Shown here piece by piece: positions 10,601 through 25,600 of a DNA stretch of 64,000 nt (position 1 is its first letter; every line of letters begins with the position of its first letter). Source of the stretch: Liolophura sinensis (taxonomy: Eukaryota; Mollusca; Polyplacophora; Chitonida; Chitonidae); the NCBI RefSeq assembly GCF_032854445.1, contig NC_088301.1, positions 3,102,001 through 3,166,000 on the forward strand, in the 5' to 3' direction. The position numbers and the translations under genes are program-made. The notes under the pieces are model-generated. The model was not told the origin of the DNA and did no database searches. It was given only the letters and a program-made list of their open reading frames with translations.

Positions 10601-13600
10601 ATATCCCTTCTTGTCAGTCATATCCCTTCTGGTCTGTTGTATCTCCTCTTGTCAGTAACATCTCCTATTGCCAAGTATATCTTCTGTTTTCATGTATATC
10701 TTTCCTCGCCAATTATCCTCTTGTCAGTTATACCTTCTCTTGTCAATTATACCCCCTCTTGTTAATCATTCCTCCTTTTGTCAATTATATCTCGTAATGT
10801 CAGTTGTACGTTCTCTTGTCAGTTAAATCTCCTCTTGTCAGTTATATCTCCTGTAGTCAATTATATCTCCTCTTGTCAGTTATATTACCTCTTGGTAATT
10901 ATGCTTCCTCTTTTTCAAGTATACTCCCCGTGTCAATTATACCTCTTCTGACAATTATATCTAATCTTTGTCAATTACATTTATTGTCAATTTTACGTCA
11001 TCTTGTCAGTTAAATCTCCTCATGTCAGTTACATCTCCTCTTGTCAATTATGTCTCCTCTTGTCAGTTATATCGCCTTTTCTCAATTACACCTCCTCCGT
11101 CTTTTATATCTCCTCTTGCCAATAATACCTCCTCTTGCCAATTACGTCTCCTCTTGTCAATTATGTCTCCTCTCGTCAATTATACCTCCTCTGGTCAACT
11201 ATGCCTTCTCTTTTCAACTATACCTCACTTTGTCAAGTACACCTTCTGTGTAAATTATCTCTACTCTCTGTAAATTTTGATTTCGAACTGAGATTCTCTG
11301 TGTATTTCCTCCTGTCCTTCCTGTTTATATTTCCACTGAAGGTGATGTCAACTTACAGGCAGGCCACGGAGTCCATCCTCTCCAGGGATGCCCGGAAGTC
11401 CTCGGATTCCCTGTTACATGTAACGAGCTTTTGTTAATGTCATGGTCTCTTCTTGGAACAGAAGAAACTATACAGACAAATACATGTTGAATACTATCAA
11501 AGTGAATCCATCAAGTTGATCGGACGGGTGTGTTGGGGGCGGGGGGGGGGATAGAGAGAAGATAGATTGTCGAGTACATGTAGCACCTTTGATTTGGTAA
11601 ACAAAGCGATGAAAAGGAAAACTATTAGATATAGGTTATAGACAACACCTGAACCCTTCTTTACTGTGACATTAATTTGAAAGAATGAAATAACACTACT
11701 AAACCGTCTGCACTGTAATGCACTTATGCTATATTTTAACCTTAAGATATTTCTTTTGAAGAGGATGCCAGTCTTACCGGTTCTCCTTTAGGCCCCATGT
11801 TACCTCGTGGTCCTTGCAGCCCTGGGGGACCCTAGATTGAGAAAAACATGACATGTTTTACACAGCTTCCAGGCAAGCTGTAATGTTCAAAGCACAGTCT
11901 ACTACCTCTTTACGCCTACTACGCGGGTGTTGCGCAATAAATGACTCCAGGATTCACGGATGAGGGATCACTTTAGGCTACAGTGGTGATCAATTAAGTA
12001 AGCGAAGGTTTGGGCAAACACAGAAAATAGTGCAGGAATTCAACAAGACTGACACCAAGCCAACCCTTGTCTAGAAATTTAGCAATCAATGTTAGCTCTT
12101 ATGGAGCAGGCCTGTACAGAAGCGTAAGGATGAATGTGCGTATGCGTGGAAGGATAGCCGCACGACGATATGATAATCAGATTCCAGCTATCCTAAATTT
12201 ATGTGGAATACATGTTGAAGACTGTATAAATAATCTACTTTATAGGCAAAGAAGAAAATAATAATGAGCATAAATTATTCTACAAAATAAATCAACTAAG
12301 AACTAAAAACTGCCGAACTTCACAGTTGTAAACGCTTCAATTAAAATCACGAATGTGTACTCAACTGTTCAGATTGACGTAGAAAGTTGGGTATACACAA
12401 AAATCTGCCATGGTCAAAAGTGAACACCTCTGTACAGAACTCGCTCTTTCAGAGCAACATTTAATATCAGAAACGCGGGGAAACCGGTTTTAACGTTTAT
12501 AGGTGGCCGTGAGGATCCAAGGGAGGTAAGAGGCAGTGGAAGCGGAATGGTAGAGTGATCAGATTAAGAAATAAGCCTGAATACACTTGAAACATAGTCG
12601 ATATTGACTACTACGCGGATGAACTGGATTACTCACAGTACGGTATGTGACATCTTCAATCCGAAAAGGGTCTGACTCGAATATATCGGAGACATTTCCA
12701 CAGATTCATGTATGAGTGCATGCATAAGATACATGTGTATGCACACACAAGTCACAGAGCTATAGGAGGTGCTGAAGAAGACATTTTCTGTCCGTATTCA
12801 TGTTTCGTGCTGAAATCCTGATTAAAATTTCAAATCTTTGCATTTGGACTATACTTGGAGTTAACCAGGAATGGAAAGAAATGAGTCTCACAATTAGTTA
12901 GGCTTTAAATAGACAGATTTCATATCCTCTTGTCACATACAGACTGTGAAGACCTCATTAGCACGTAATCCAGCAAAGTTAATAACACTAGAAAATAAAC
13001 TCACCTTGGGTAGAACAAAGCGAACAAAAGAGGGCTACAATAAGGCGATATAACTGGACAACAATGCGGGATAAATGTCCAATGAATACTACAGAAAGAT
13101 GGGACCACCACTGTATTACTCTTCAAATAATAAAAAAACCAAATTCAATAACAAGACGACATACCACCAGCTTTTGTTCTGGCTTATTAAAACCGGATGC
13201 GATTCTCAGCGCAATGCGCATGCCAGAGCCTCGGTTTCAAAGAAAGCTGCAGCGGAAATACTGTGAACTCAAAGGAGCGCAAGAGCGGAAGCGATAGTGA
13301 CAAAAGCAAGAAGCTAGCACTCTCTTGAGTTCCAGTATTTCCACGTGAGAAATTCGCGCGAGCTCTTCTCAACGCAGGTGCATAGGCCGAGATTTCGCTT
13401 CACAGATTGAAAATGTATATATTTCCAAGCAAGTACTACTCCTTTTGTTCAATGTGTTAATTTTGGATGCAATTGCGCACATTCACTAGTCATAACCCGT
13501 GAAAAACCTAAACAGTGACATCTCCACATTAAATGTGAAAGTTCGTGTGAGTCATTGGCGATTAAATATTTCATACTACCATTAAAACCGGTTAATTAAA

Positions 13601-16600
13601 TGAGAATTAAAAGATGGATTGTGTATCTTGAGAGCACAACTAATGTCAGTAATACAGATTTCATCATGAACATGTTAACAGATGCAATCATGAGTAACGG
13701 ATGATTAAGTTTGCATTCATATGAATCCATGGCATAGCCTATTTTCCTACCCTGTTATCACCGCATGCATGACCTATCCGTAAGTCATTAAAATAGTTTA
13801 GATTATTGCCAACTTATGTCCAGCAGACCAAAGAACTGTTAAAGTTTTAAATAATTTGCAACAAGACAACAACATGTTAGTAGTTAAGAAATGTTTTCGC
13901 AAACGCGAAAATAATATTTTCATTATCACCTTGAAGATAACAGTTGAGAAATTAATGTTATACAGCAATGGTCTTGTAAGTTACGTGAAACCGATGGTAT
14001 TCTGCCAGCAGGTTCTTTCCAGTAGACATATCCCCCATAATCTTGAAACAATGTTAACTTGCTAGCTTTTCCCGTTATTCCATAAGTAATTTCAAGGCAC
14101 ATTACGTTCAACACAAAACATAGAATGGTTGTGTCGAATCTCAGCTGATTTTGTCCCTTTAGACTCGTTACAAGTTTTGTTGTTTTCTCCTATAAGGCTG
14201 AATACTACTTGTCCCTTTTCTGTCCTCTACAATTTTCCAATCTTTGAAAAAATTCTGTATTTGACATTTTCAGGACTGGTAATCGCGGCAAGCGCTTGGC
14301 ATATCACATAGTGCGGGTGCGCTTTACGTCGTACAGCAACGCGCGTGACTGCTAGCTAAGCATGCGCAAAACTGGAATGCATCGCGCAAGGTGAGAAACA
14401 ATTTGTGTTATCAAGATAAAGCTTAGCAAACATTATAAGATCATAAGGGATGAACATTTCTGATTTCATAATGTTGACAAACATGCGACATCCCATAAAG
14501 CAACGAAAAATAATTAAAGAATACATTTAAGAAGCATAAATACTCCATGCGTAAATGCTTCATCATATTTGTCGAGACAGTGTTTGCAATTGTCTCTCCA
14601 TTAAGGACACATAACTCGTGTGAGCGTTATTGTACAGAAAGTGTTTCTGTAGACATTAAACATTGACAATGACTTGTGGATAATGTAAACAGATTGAAAT
14701 TTTTGTAATTTCTGAGTTTGTCAAATAATTACACTAGGCTTTGGATAGTCGACTAATAAATACTTTATCCTTTCTAAATAATAGCTCGCGTCTATCCTAG
14801 CAACATTTTAAACGATATACTTCAGTATTTGTCCAAATGGCATGTTCTTTGTAACTAGCAATGTGGTGCGCTGTATATCTGATATGAATAATGTTATTGT
14901 CATTATTTGTGTTACATTTTTCCATTGCCATTTTATTATAGTGTTAATACTTGGTGCAGGCGTGCATAAGTATGTATAAAGGAGTAGTACTTGGAACTGG
15001 TCGAGCAGGTCTTTCCATACCGCCTCGCCTTTGTCGGAAGCCAGACCAGGGATTCCAGGGGCTCCAGGTTGACCCTGTTGAGACAAAGTACAGACGTTTA
15101 GATAGTAAAGACGTGTCAAACAGAAGAATAGACATTTGCCACGGGGCCTACTAACACAGAAGTGTTCGACAAACAAACGACACAAACCTATGAAGTACAA
15201 CAATAGAAAGATAAATTAAATCTGAAATGTATGAAATGTAAGATATTCATTCGCTGCAAAATACAACCATTCAGACACCTTCAATACACGCCAGGTTTTA
15301 ATGATGAGGGGACATCTGTAATGAGACACAGACATTCATTATGATTGAACAATACAGGCATGCGTCTTGGAAACGGTCATATTATGGAAATATTAAAAAA
15401 AACCGTAAGGAGAAAAAATTAACAAATAATAATAACAGAAAAAACACAGAAAAGAATGAAAATATAAACCGTGTAACGGACAACAATTAAACACCCTGAG
15501 TTATGCCCTCAGACAATTAACTTACCGGCTCTCCGCTTTCCCCCTTGCTACCCTTTGCACCCGTCTCCCCTTGTGGACCCTATTTGCAGCAATAATAAAA
15601 CATTTTTAAGCTTTACATGCATACATCGAATATTTCGATAAATTTGATCTTGATATATTCCCCTGTAATTTAAACACTTAATATCTATTCATTTATGCCC
15701 CGCCTCAAAAGGATGCAGTGTAGTCTTTTTTAGCTCGAATTAATTTCCGCTTTAGTTCTAAACTGGCAATGCTATTCAATGATGAAAACAAAACAAAACA
15801 ATGCATCATTTGTCTCTAACTTGAACTGGTGTCGTATAAACCGGGTTTATGCTAGTCTAAGCTTACTGTTGGGCCTTGGGGACCGACAGGTCCTGGAAAT
15901 CCACGCAGACCTTGTTCACCCTGCAAGACAAAACCATGACAGTGACACTACTGTTGGTCATATAAATGTTATTTCATATCATAAACTGTACATGCACATA
16001 CTTTCTATATTATGATCAACAGGCATTTGTAGAGTACGTGAGTAAACTGAAAAAACTTGATTTTACCATTTTTCGCTTCCTCTGTCCTTTGTACTGGCGA
16101 TCTACAGTGATGTAGATGTGATGTACAGTGATGTAGATGTGATGTACAGTGATGTAGCTGCGATGTACAGTGATGTAGATGTGATGTATAGTGATGTGCA
16201 TGTGATGTACATTGATGTGCATGTGATGTACGGTGATGTAGATGTGATATACAGTGATGTAGATGTGATCTACAGTAATGTAGATGTGATGTACAGTGAT
16301 GTAGATGTGATGTACAGTGATGTAGATGTGATGTACAGTGATGTAGATGTGATGTATAGTGATGTGGATGTAATGTACAGCGATGTAGATGTGATGTACA
16401 GTGATGTAGATGTGATGTACAGTAATGTAGATGTGATGTACAGTGATGTAGATGTGATGTACAGTGATGTAGATGTGATGTACAGTGATGTAGATGTGAT
16501 GTATAGTGATGCGGATGTGATCTACAGTGATGTAGATGTGATGTACAGTGATGTAGATGTGATGTAATGTAGATGTGATGTACAGTGATGTAGATGTGAT

Positions 16601-19600
16601 GTACAGTGATGTAGATGCGATGCACAGTGATGTAGCTGCGATGCGTAGTGATGCAGATGTGACGTACGGTGATGTAGATGTGATGTACAGTGATTTAGAT
16701 GTGATGTACAGTGATGTAGATGTGATGTACAGTGATGTAGATGCGATGCACAGTGATGTAGATGTGATGTACAGTGATGTAGATGCGATGCACAGTGATA
16801 TAGCTGCGATGCGTAGTGATGTAGATGCGATGCACAGTGATGTAGCTGCGATGCGTAGTGATGTAGATGTGATGTACAGTGATGTAGATGTGATGTACAG
16901 TGATGTAGATGCGATGCACAGTGATGTAGATGCGATGCGTAGTGATGTAGATGTGATGTAGATGTGATGTAGATGTGATGTAGATGTGATGTAGATGTGA
17001 TGTACAGTGATGTAGATGTGATGTATAGTGATGTGGATGTAATGTACAGCGATGTAGATGTGATGTACAGTGATGTAAATGTGATGTACAGTGATGTAGA
17101 TGTGATGTATAGTGATGCGGATGTGATCTACAGTGATGTAGATGTGATGTACAGTGATGTAGATGTGATGTACAGTGATGTAGATGTGATGTACAGTGAT
17201 GTAGATGCGATGCACAGTTATGTAGCTGCGATGCGTAGTGATGCAGATGTGACGTACAATGATGTAGATGTGATGTACAGTGATGTAGATGTGATGTATA
17301 GTGATGTGGATGTAATGTACAGCGATGTAGATGTGATGTACAGTGATGTAGATGTGATGTACAGTAATGTAGATGTGATGTACAGTGATGTAGATGTCAT
17401 GTACAGTGATGTAGATGTGATGTACAGTGATGTAGATGTGATGTATAGTGATGCGGATGTGATCTACAGTGATGTAGATGTGATGTACAGTGATGTAGAT
17501 GTGATGTGATGTAAATGTGATGTACAGTGATGTAGATGTGATGTACAGTGATGTAGATGCGATGCACAGTGATGTAGCTGCGATGCGTAGTGATGCAGAT
17601 GTGACGTACGGTGATGTAGATGTGATGTACAGTGATTTAGATGTGATGTACAGTGATGTAGATGTGATGTACAGTGATGTAGATGCGATGCACAGTGATG
17701 TAGATGTGATGTACAGTGATGTAGATGCGATGCACAGTGATGTAGCTGCGATGCGTAGTGATGTAGATGCGATGCACAGTGATGTAGCTGCGATGCGTAG
17801 TGATGTAGATGTGATGTACAGTGATGTAGATGTGATGTACAGTGATGTAGATGCGATGCACAGTGATGTAGCTGCGATGCGTAGTGATGTAGATGCGATG
17901 CACAGTGATGTAGCTGCGATGCGTAGTGATGTAGATGTGATGTACAGTGATGTAGATGTGATGTACAGTGATGTAGATGCGATGCACAGTGATGTAGATG
18001 CGATGCATAGTGATGTAGCTGCGATGCGTAGTGATGTAGATGTGATGTACAGTGATGTAGATGTGATGTACAGTGATGTAGATGTGATGTGCAGTGATGT
18101 AGATGCGATGCACAGTGATGTAGATGCGATGCACAATGATGTAGCTGCGATGCGTAGTGATGTAGATGCGGTGCACAGTGATGTAGCTGCGGTGCGTAGC
18201 GATGTAGATGTGATGTACAGTGATGTAGATGTGATGTACAGTGATGTAGATGCGATGCACAGTGATGTAGCTGCGATGCGTAGTGATGCAGATGTGACGT
18301 ACAATGATGTAAATATGGTGCACAGTGGTGTAGCTGCGATGTATGCAGATGTGACGTACAATGATGTAAATGCGACGTACAATGATGTAAATGCGATGCA
18401 CAGTGATGTGAATGTGATGCACAGTGATGTGAATGTGATGCACAGTGATGCAGATGCGACGTATAGTCATGTAGATGCGATGCACAGTGGTGTAGATGCG
18501 ATGCAGAGTGATGTAGCGGCGATGTACATTGATATAGGTGCGTTTTATAGAGTAGATTGCTACCATTACATAATCCATGTTTTACCGTTTTATCTCAATA
18601 CAAACCCTGTTTCCCTTTGAACCAGGTTGACCTGGAGGGCCGCGATCTCCGGATGGACCCTGAAAAGAAAACATACAATAGTTACAATGTTTTCTTGGCG
18701 TTTTCACCTTGAATATGCTTTACTTCGAACACGGAGCGACAAATGAGAAGGCGGAGGATTTCATTTCCAGAAAACTCGTCGCGAATCCATCGCATATTGT
18801 GTAAGCTGCCTTTTTAGGAGAATGTACCCTCATGGGAGTTTTATTTGGGAGCAATTTATTGGTTAATATTTAGGTGGATACATAATCAGATGTAAAACGC
18901 GCTCTTAAATAATTCGGAAAGTATGGGTTACACACTACTTTGATCACGTTACAGATGTTCAAAGAGTGGAACAAAAGAGAGAACACAAGAACATAAACCA
19001 CAAGCGTGGGCTCACCTGTAATCCGTCTAATCCGGATTTTCCAGGAGATCCGGGATTACCTCTTTCGCCCTGTCAATGTTGCAAAAAGGAAGTTAATCGA
19101 TTCACGTAGAATCTATATGGCGGCTGGCTTGTACACACACACACACACACAAACTACTATGGATTTGTTCCAGTTCCAGCGTTAAAATCAAATGAGATTT
19201 AAAACTTGAAGCCCTCCAAAATTAATACAAACAGGTAAACCTTACCAGCGGCTTAATTGCAGATGATTATATAGATTAGTTCAAAGTTGCATTTATTGAT
19301 TATCGCGCAGCACAATATGAAAGAAAAGGGATCTTGCATGTTTGTACTCACGTAAAAAGTGTCATACGACTCTTACTATGAATCCAAACAACGCACACAA
19401 AAATTGCAATAAATTTCACATCATTGTTATTTCAAATTCTGTCTGTTTAGACGTTTCAACATGTACAACAGCAACAGCATACAACTTTGGCTGGTTCTCA
19501 CGTGGAATGCGCTTTTATGGTTTTCGTGCTCCCTAGTTTAACGAATCTCACACGTAAAAACAAAGCAACCAAGCAGAATTCACTTTCACGCTCGTTTAGA

Positions 19601-22600
19601 AATAGTGTTCTTGCAATATGTAAAGCGTAAAACAGTTCTGCTATTGGATTGTCTGTTGGACGCCAGGTAAAGTGAGACAAACGACACTAGGTTATGGATT
19701 GAACCAATCAAATGCGGAATCGTGCGACTGAAACGTCAATTCATTGAGCATATGATCATTCGCCGGGATTTCCAACTGTTGAAATAAGAATGTACAATAT
19801 TACGGGATTCACGCCTCATTGATGTCACTAGGGTCTATTACGGCCTTGTACAATATCACTGGGTTCTCGCCTCAACAATGTCACTAGGGTATATTACGGC
19901 CATGTACAATGTTACAGGGTTCTCGCCTCAGCGATGTCACTAGGGTCTACCACGGTCATGTACACTATTACGGAGTTGTCGCCTCAGTGATGTCACTACG
20001 GTATATCACGGCCATGTACAACATTACTTGGTTCTCGCCTCAGCAATGTCACTAGGGTCTATTACGGCCATGTACACTATTACGGAGTTGTCGCCTCAGC
20101 GATGTCCCTAGAGTCTATCACAACCATGTACAATATTACGGGGCTGTCGCCTCAGCGATATCACTAGGGTCTACCACGGTCGTGTACAATATTACGGGGC
20201 TGTCGCCTCAGCGATGTCACTAGGGTCTACCACGGTCGTGTACAATATTACGGGAATTACGCCTCAACGATGTCACTACCACGGCCATGTGCAATATTTG
20301 TCGTCTCAACGATGTCCAGAGTCTGTTTCACCTATCGCAAGTAGGTTTCACAGAGGTAAAATTGTCAAGAGCTTAGCACAGCCACTAGGTCCCAAGTGGC
20401 CGCTCTCCCATCAGTCTGATTGGTTGGATCAATGCTGATAATTGTTGAATTATAACCAAGAGATAAATATATTAAATTGCTATGTATGAATAACAGGAAA
20501 AGGCGATAGTTTTTCCTCCAGTTTCGTTTTTGAAACAGTTTTTAACAAAGGGCAATAACTCTCACAACAGATGGTCGAAGCGAAACAACAACAGCGCATG
20601 CGTTTCGGTAGTTTTGTGAGCTTTGAAAACTCTTTTGTGTGCTGTAAGGAGATGGTTTATTCCTATTTTGCTAGAATTAGTACATGAACTTTAGAAACGG
20701 GACACACAGTCAACTTTGCTGCCTCCAAGCCACCTTCGGAGCAGGCTAGGGATTTTGGGCTAACTTTTAAAATCTAAGACAAAAAGCTAAAGCAGATAGG
20801 CCTAGCCAGATATTTTCCTGGTGAAACGGTTGAGTTAGCCGTTTAAGCATAGCCCTTAGACGGGCCCCAGTAGGGTCTTATCTTATTTTAAGGCGATAAG
20901 GTACATGCATACCAGTCCAGTAGATCCCCATTCCATAATCTATTGTTCACATGAAGCACGGGTAGCAGATGAAAAATCTTCATCCCAGCCCAAACTCCCT
21001 GAACTCTCAAAAACCGTCTGATGTTTTAACGTGGATGTTGACATGACGAGAATACTTGTATCGTTTGTCAAAACAGGACAGTGATATGCTGCTTTCGCTA
21101 CTTTGACTTCGTGACTCTCCACAGGACGGAACTTCACCCTCAGCAGGACACCAAAAAGTAGCAAAGCCGAAAACAATAGGATCATCTCTTTAAGTTGTTT
21201 GTAAGTGTTGCATGAGGAAGGAATCCCACGCCAGTCTGTCTGCTCGACTGCCAGACGAAGACATTTTACCCGTCGGTGTCCCAGGTGGAAACGCCCAAAG
21301 TTTACCATTGTGTCCCGTTGTCGTCTATTTTCGTAACAATTTGTACCGAGTATGACTGCCACATGTCAGTACAGAAAAAACCGACGACACAGGCATACGC
21401 AGCTGTGACACACTGAACTGCGCAGGCGCCACAGATAAAGTTTTTCAGAAATCGATATCCCGGTGTTAATTGTTTTCGATAGTAACTTGTTAATCACTTA
21501 CTTTCCAAATCGGGATGGATTAGAGTATTTTAATGCCCCATTATTTTTAAAGCTGGGTTCATATCTTCCGCATCCCTTTTGATTAACGATGTAAAATTCG
21601 ATGTGCGTCTGGGTTATAACAATTTTTTCTGCTTTAAGACAACTTAAGGCACACCCCGCCTGGAAAGCATAGTGTTAATTACCATGCATGGATTGCCCTT
21701 ATTACTAAATCACTAAGTACATACATATGTGTTTTTTCTGAGACAAGTGTGTATCTATCTGGAAAATCCGGTATAACGTTCCAGTTTTAGTACAGGAGAG
21801 ACGACTTAATATCAGCTACTGCCAAAATGTACGACAAATAAATCCTGTAAATCTAAGTGAGAGTAGGGTAAGGGGGGGGGGGGGCGGTTATCGTTTCTGG
21901 GTTGATTTAGGACATACTGGTTTTCAATGTAGCTCTAATCTTTGTTCAAAGCCCACTATATTCTTTTGTTCAAGCGTGAAATTTTAGTTTTGGCAGAGTT
22001 ACCTTGACGCCCCTTTTCCCATCACTGCCCGGCTCGCCCCGTTCTCCCTGTAAGGACAAACAGTGCAGTAATCTTACTGAATGCAGTCCACAGTCTCTTC
22101 TTCATGGACACAATGATAACCATATCCGAAATGAATCATCAAATACAATCAATGATGTGCATGTTATCGCGTCTCGATTCACATATTCTGTGTAAAAAAA
22201 TTAAAACCCTAATTACATGTGGAGAATTACATGTATCTTATGTTAAAATAGTTAAAATGCAACCATTTATAAGCCATATCTTTCAACATTTAAAACTCGC
22301 ACATGTAAATGATTTTCAAACAAACGTTTTATTTCGAGGCCAACGTGACGTAAATTGCCATTTGAAAGGGGAAAATGGTTATATTTGATTTCCTCTGTGT
22401 TTCAGAAAATCCTGAACAAAAGAATACAAATAAAACATACACAATTAAAGGGCGCTCCTTTGACTAGAAAAAGTATGTGGTAATTGATAAATCTTACCTT
22501 TGTCCCCGGGAAGCCTGGAAGCCCCGGTGAGCCAGGAGGACCTTGGGGCCCCATTGGTCCCTGCATGGAGATAACACGACAAATCAGCAATATTGCACAG

Positions 22601-25600
22601 CCTTTTGCACGACAACATACTTAACGCTTTAATCTATAGTGAAATGAATTGACAAGGGTGATATCAACTTTAATCTGTTTAAAATCAGAATGCCGTATCG
22701 AGATATTAAAATGTAAAATAAATGATCCCTCATTATTAGCCATTCCGCTTTAGCTAAGATTAAGTAAGTGTCAGGCATATCGGAGATGGTTATTTTACCG
22801 TTCGGTGCCTAAAGAATTAGCTAAATGATCACCTGTGGTTTACACCATCCAATAACAAGACTACTCTATCATATTTAATGATTCACACTCCAAAGCAACT
22901 GACACTAATGGGGCAATTATAACACGTCCATCACAAGAAAGGGGCAGAATGTGCTCAGATAACGATTTGTTGCGTGAGTTCGTTGCAGTTAGTGTTTTCA
23001 CAAGGAAAGTCGGATATCTGTTTTACTAGTACATTATTCCCCTAAAGCTGTTGGGAAACTTTCAGTTTTTATTTTATCTTCACTGTATATTTTCTTTATG
23101 CAATAATTTCCATTTTACGAAATAACCTCCGACGCCGCTAGTTGCGGACCGTGTGCAAATATACACATTCAATAGAGATGACCTTTCAAACAATATCGAA
23201 TGTGACACGCAACATACCGGCCGGTATGTTTACCTCCTAGAGCAATGTCACTTCATGCTGTTCATGTCCACAGATAAAAGAAATTGAGTTTCTTTACTTG
23301 TTAGGTTTGGTTTTATTTCATACAAAGATGAACTATCGGAATTCCCTTCAGTGACAAAAGTGTTACTTCACACAGTTTATAGATATCCCTTCTGGTTTTT
23401 AATTTTCATATTTTTCACCGCGTCGAAAAGGAAGCATGTGTTTGATGACGTTCCATTCTGAGCTCAGGGGTATAACGTCATAATACATGTACAGTGCACT
23501 TTTACACTTTTGCTCGGTTAGCACTTTCCTTCAAGGCTATAATAAGACTTTTTGGTTATTTTTTTTTCACACAAACAAATGATAACAAATGGGAGCATTA
23601 TCATTCACGAATATGAATAAATCAAAATAAGAATGAGAATTGAATGAATTGGTCAATTTATTTATTTATTTATTTATTTGATTGGTGTTTTACGCCGTAC
23701 TCAAGAACATTTCACTTATATGACGGCAGCCAGCATTCTGTTGGGAGGAAACCGGGTACAGCCCTGGGGGAAACCAACGACCATCCGAAGGTTGCTGAAG
23801 ACCTTTCCAGTTATCAATGTATTTTATAATTAATATGAAAGCAGAGGTGATTTAAACTGATCAATAGTTGATATGAAAGTAGAAGTGATGAAAATTGATC
23901 AATAGAACGAGGATGTCTTACGGGTATGGTATCCACAACGTTTGAATCAACAGGAGGGCCAGGGATTCCCTGAAATCAAACCCAAACGCGTTAACTGAAC
24001 TCTTCTGGTGCTTGTTTCAATATTGTAACACAGTAGAAGAGGTGAAGACACAGAACTGCACAAAGTCCGGAAAATGTAGTCAAATTGTTGGGCTAAATGT
24101 TTCGTAAGAACTTCATTTTTGTCCATTCGTATTTTTGCCTTTTTTTCAGAAGTGTTGAAAACCCCAAGAAAAGTAGTCATTCCAATGCCCGAGTCATGTT
24201 ATTAAGTTATCTGAGAAAAATTCATGTAATATATAGAGCTTGAATTGGGCTTGCACGGATTTATTGAATTAATGGCATTAAATGCTGGAAAGTTCTGTCC
24301 CACTTCTGAGCTAAAGGCCTCATGACAACAGTACATAGTGAAATGTTGGCTCACCGGTGGGCCTGGTGGTCCAACAGGCCCCGGGGGACCGGAAGGTCCA
24401 GGTGGTCCTTGGCTACCCTGAAACACATTGACGCAAAGTCTGACTCATTCATTAATTGATTTATTGATTTATTTGCTTTATTACTTCATACTTCACCAAG
24501 ATAGAAATGTGGATTGGGACGCAGTATAATACCATAATTAGCGGGACTCTCGGCCTGGCGCTTAGCTTCCATTCTCCAGGTCACACGATATCTGGGTTCA
24601 GCATCAAGTAAAGAAAAACATCAATGCGTTTATACATGAAACCCTTTTGGATAAAAATACTCAAGTGGAGCCTCGGATATTAATGCGACTACAAGTACAA
24701 ATTATTGCAAGACAGGAAGTAAAGGCTAAATGGTATTTTACTCTAAATTAAAAACAATATTATAGCACATCTACCTTACCCTAAAACCTCGAGGGCCTCG
24801 CTTTCCGTCATCACCATCTTCCCCTCTTTCACCCTGAAAACAACGCAACGTAAACATATCCCAATGATTTAATCACAAACCCGAAATATGTCGCGTAATT
24901 AGCGAAAGAGAATGTGTCGATAGGGCTCAATGAAATATACTTCACAGGCAAAAATCTACGACTTAGAAGTGTTCTGTTCGCTATGCACTCTTATTTTTAC
25001 TTTATTTATTGTCCCGAATCAAACTTCTTTACTAAATGGGAAACTTTACATGACATACAACAGGCGGTCATGTAAGATTATAAGACAAACACGCAAAAAT
25101 GAAATGAGCCTCGCAGGTTTTGCAATAAGCTACTTACCTTAGGCCCCGCTGGGCCCGATTGCCCTCTGGGCCCTTGTATGCCAGGGACACCCTGCAAAAC
25201 AATAACAGCTCGATGAATGAAGACCTATCAGCAACTAAAAAGGTTTCCGTGATGGTATAGCGGCATTTTTGTGATCATTTTTTGCAAGTTTACTTTGCTT
25301 CGTTAAGCCGTTGTCGAATAAATGCTAAGTATAACTCCAACTATTGAACGATTCAAACTCGGTTGTGTATTCCGTGATGTGATACTTATTTATACGTAGA
25401 TGGACCTAAGTGTTTAGTGTGCACTAACACATGATCCTGTCTCAAATGAAATCGCTGCAAGTTGACGTTCAGCTCGGGATGGCTTCCTCACTGGTACGAG
25501 AGCAGATTTTGCAGCAACCTGCGGATGGTCGTAGGTTGCTGTCAGGCACTTGCACGGGCACCCTCCACCTCTTTATGCTGACCGTCGTCGTATAAGTGAA

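Larger units (their letters stand above)
19070..22002. other. Collagen intron (exon 20 to 21)
   Basis: 2.9-kb intron holding the (AC)n tract, the 56-bp array and the 20940-21308 ORF. A run of G residues lies near 21870-21885. I see nothing else. Confidence 0.65.

Noticed and set aside
16016-18382. 788-codon minus-strand ORF
   Set aside because: It lies entirely on the 21-bp array; the open frame follows from a stop-free 3n unit, and the same DNA is open on plus.
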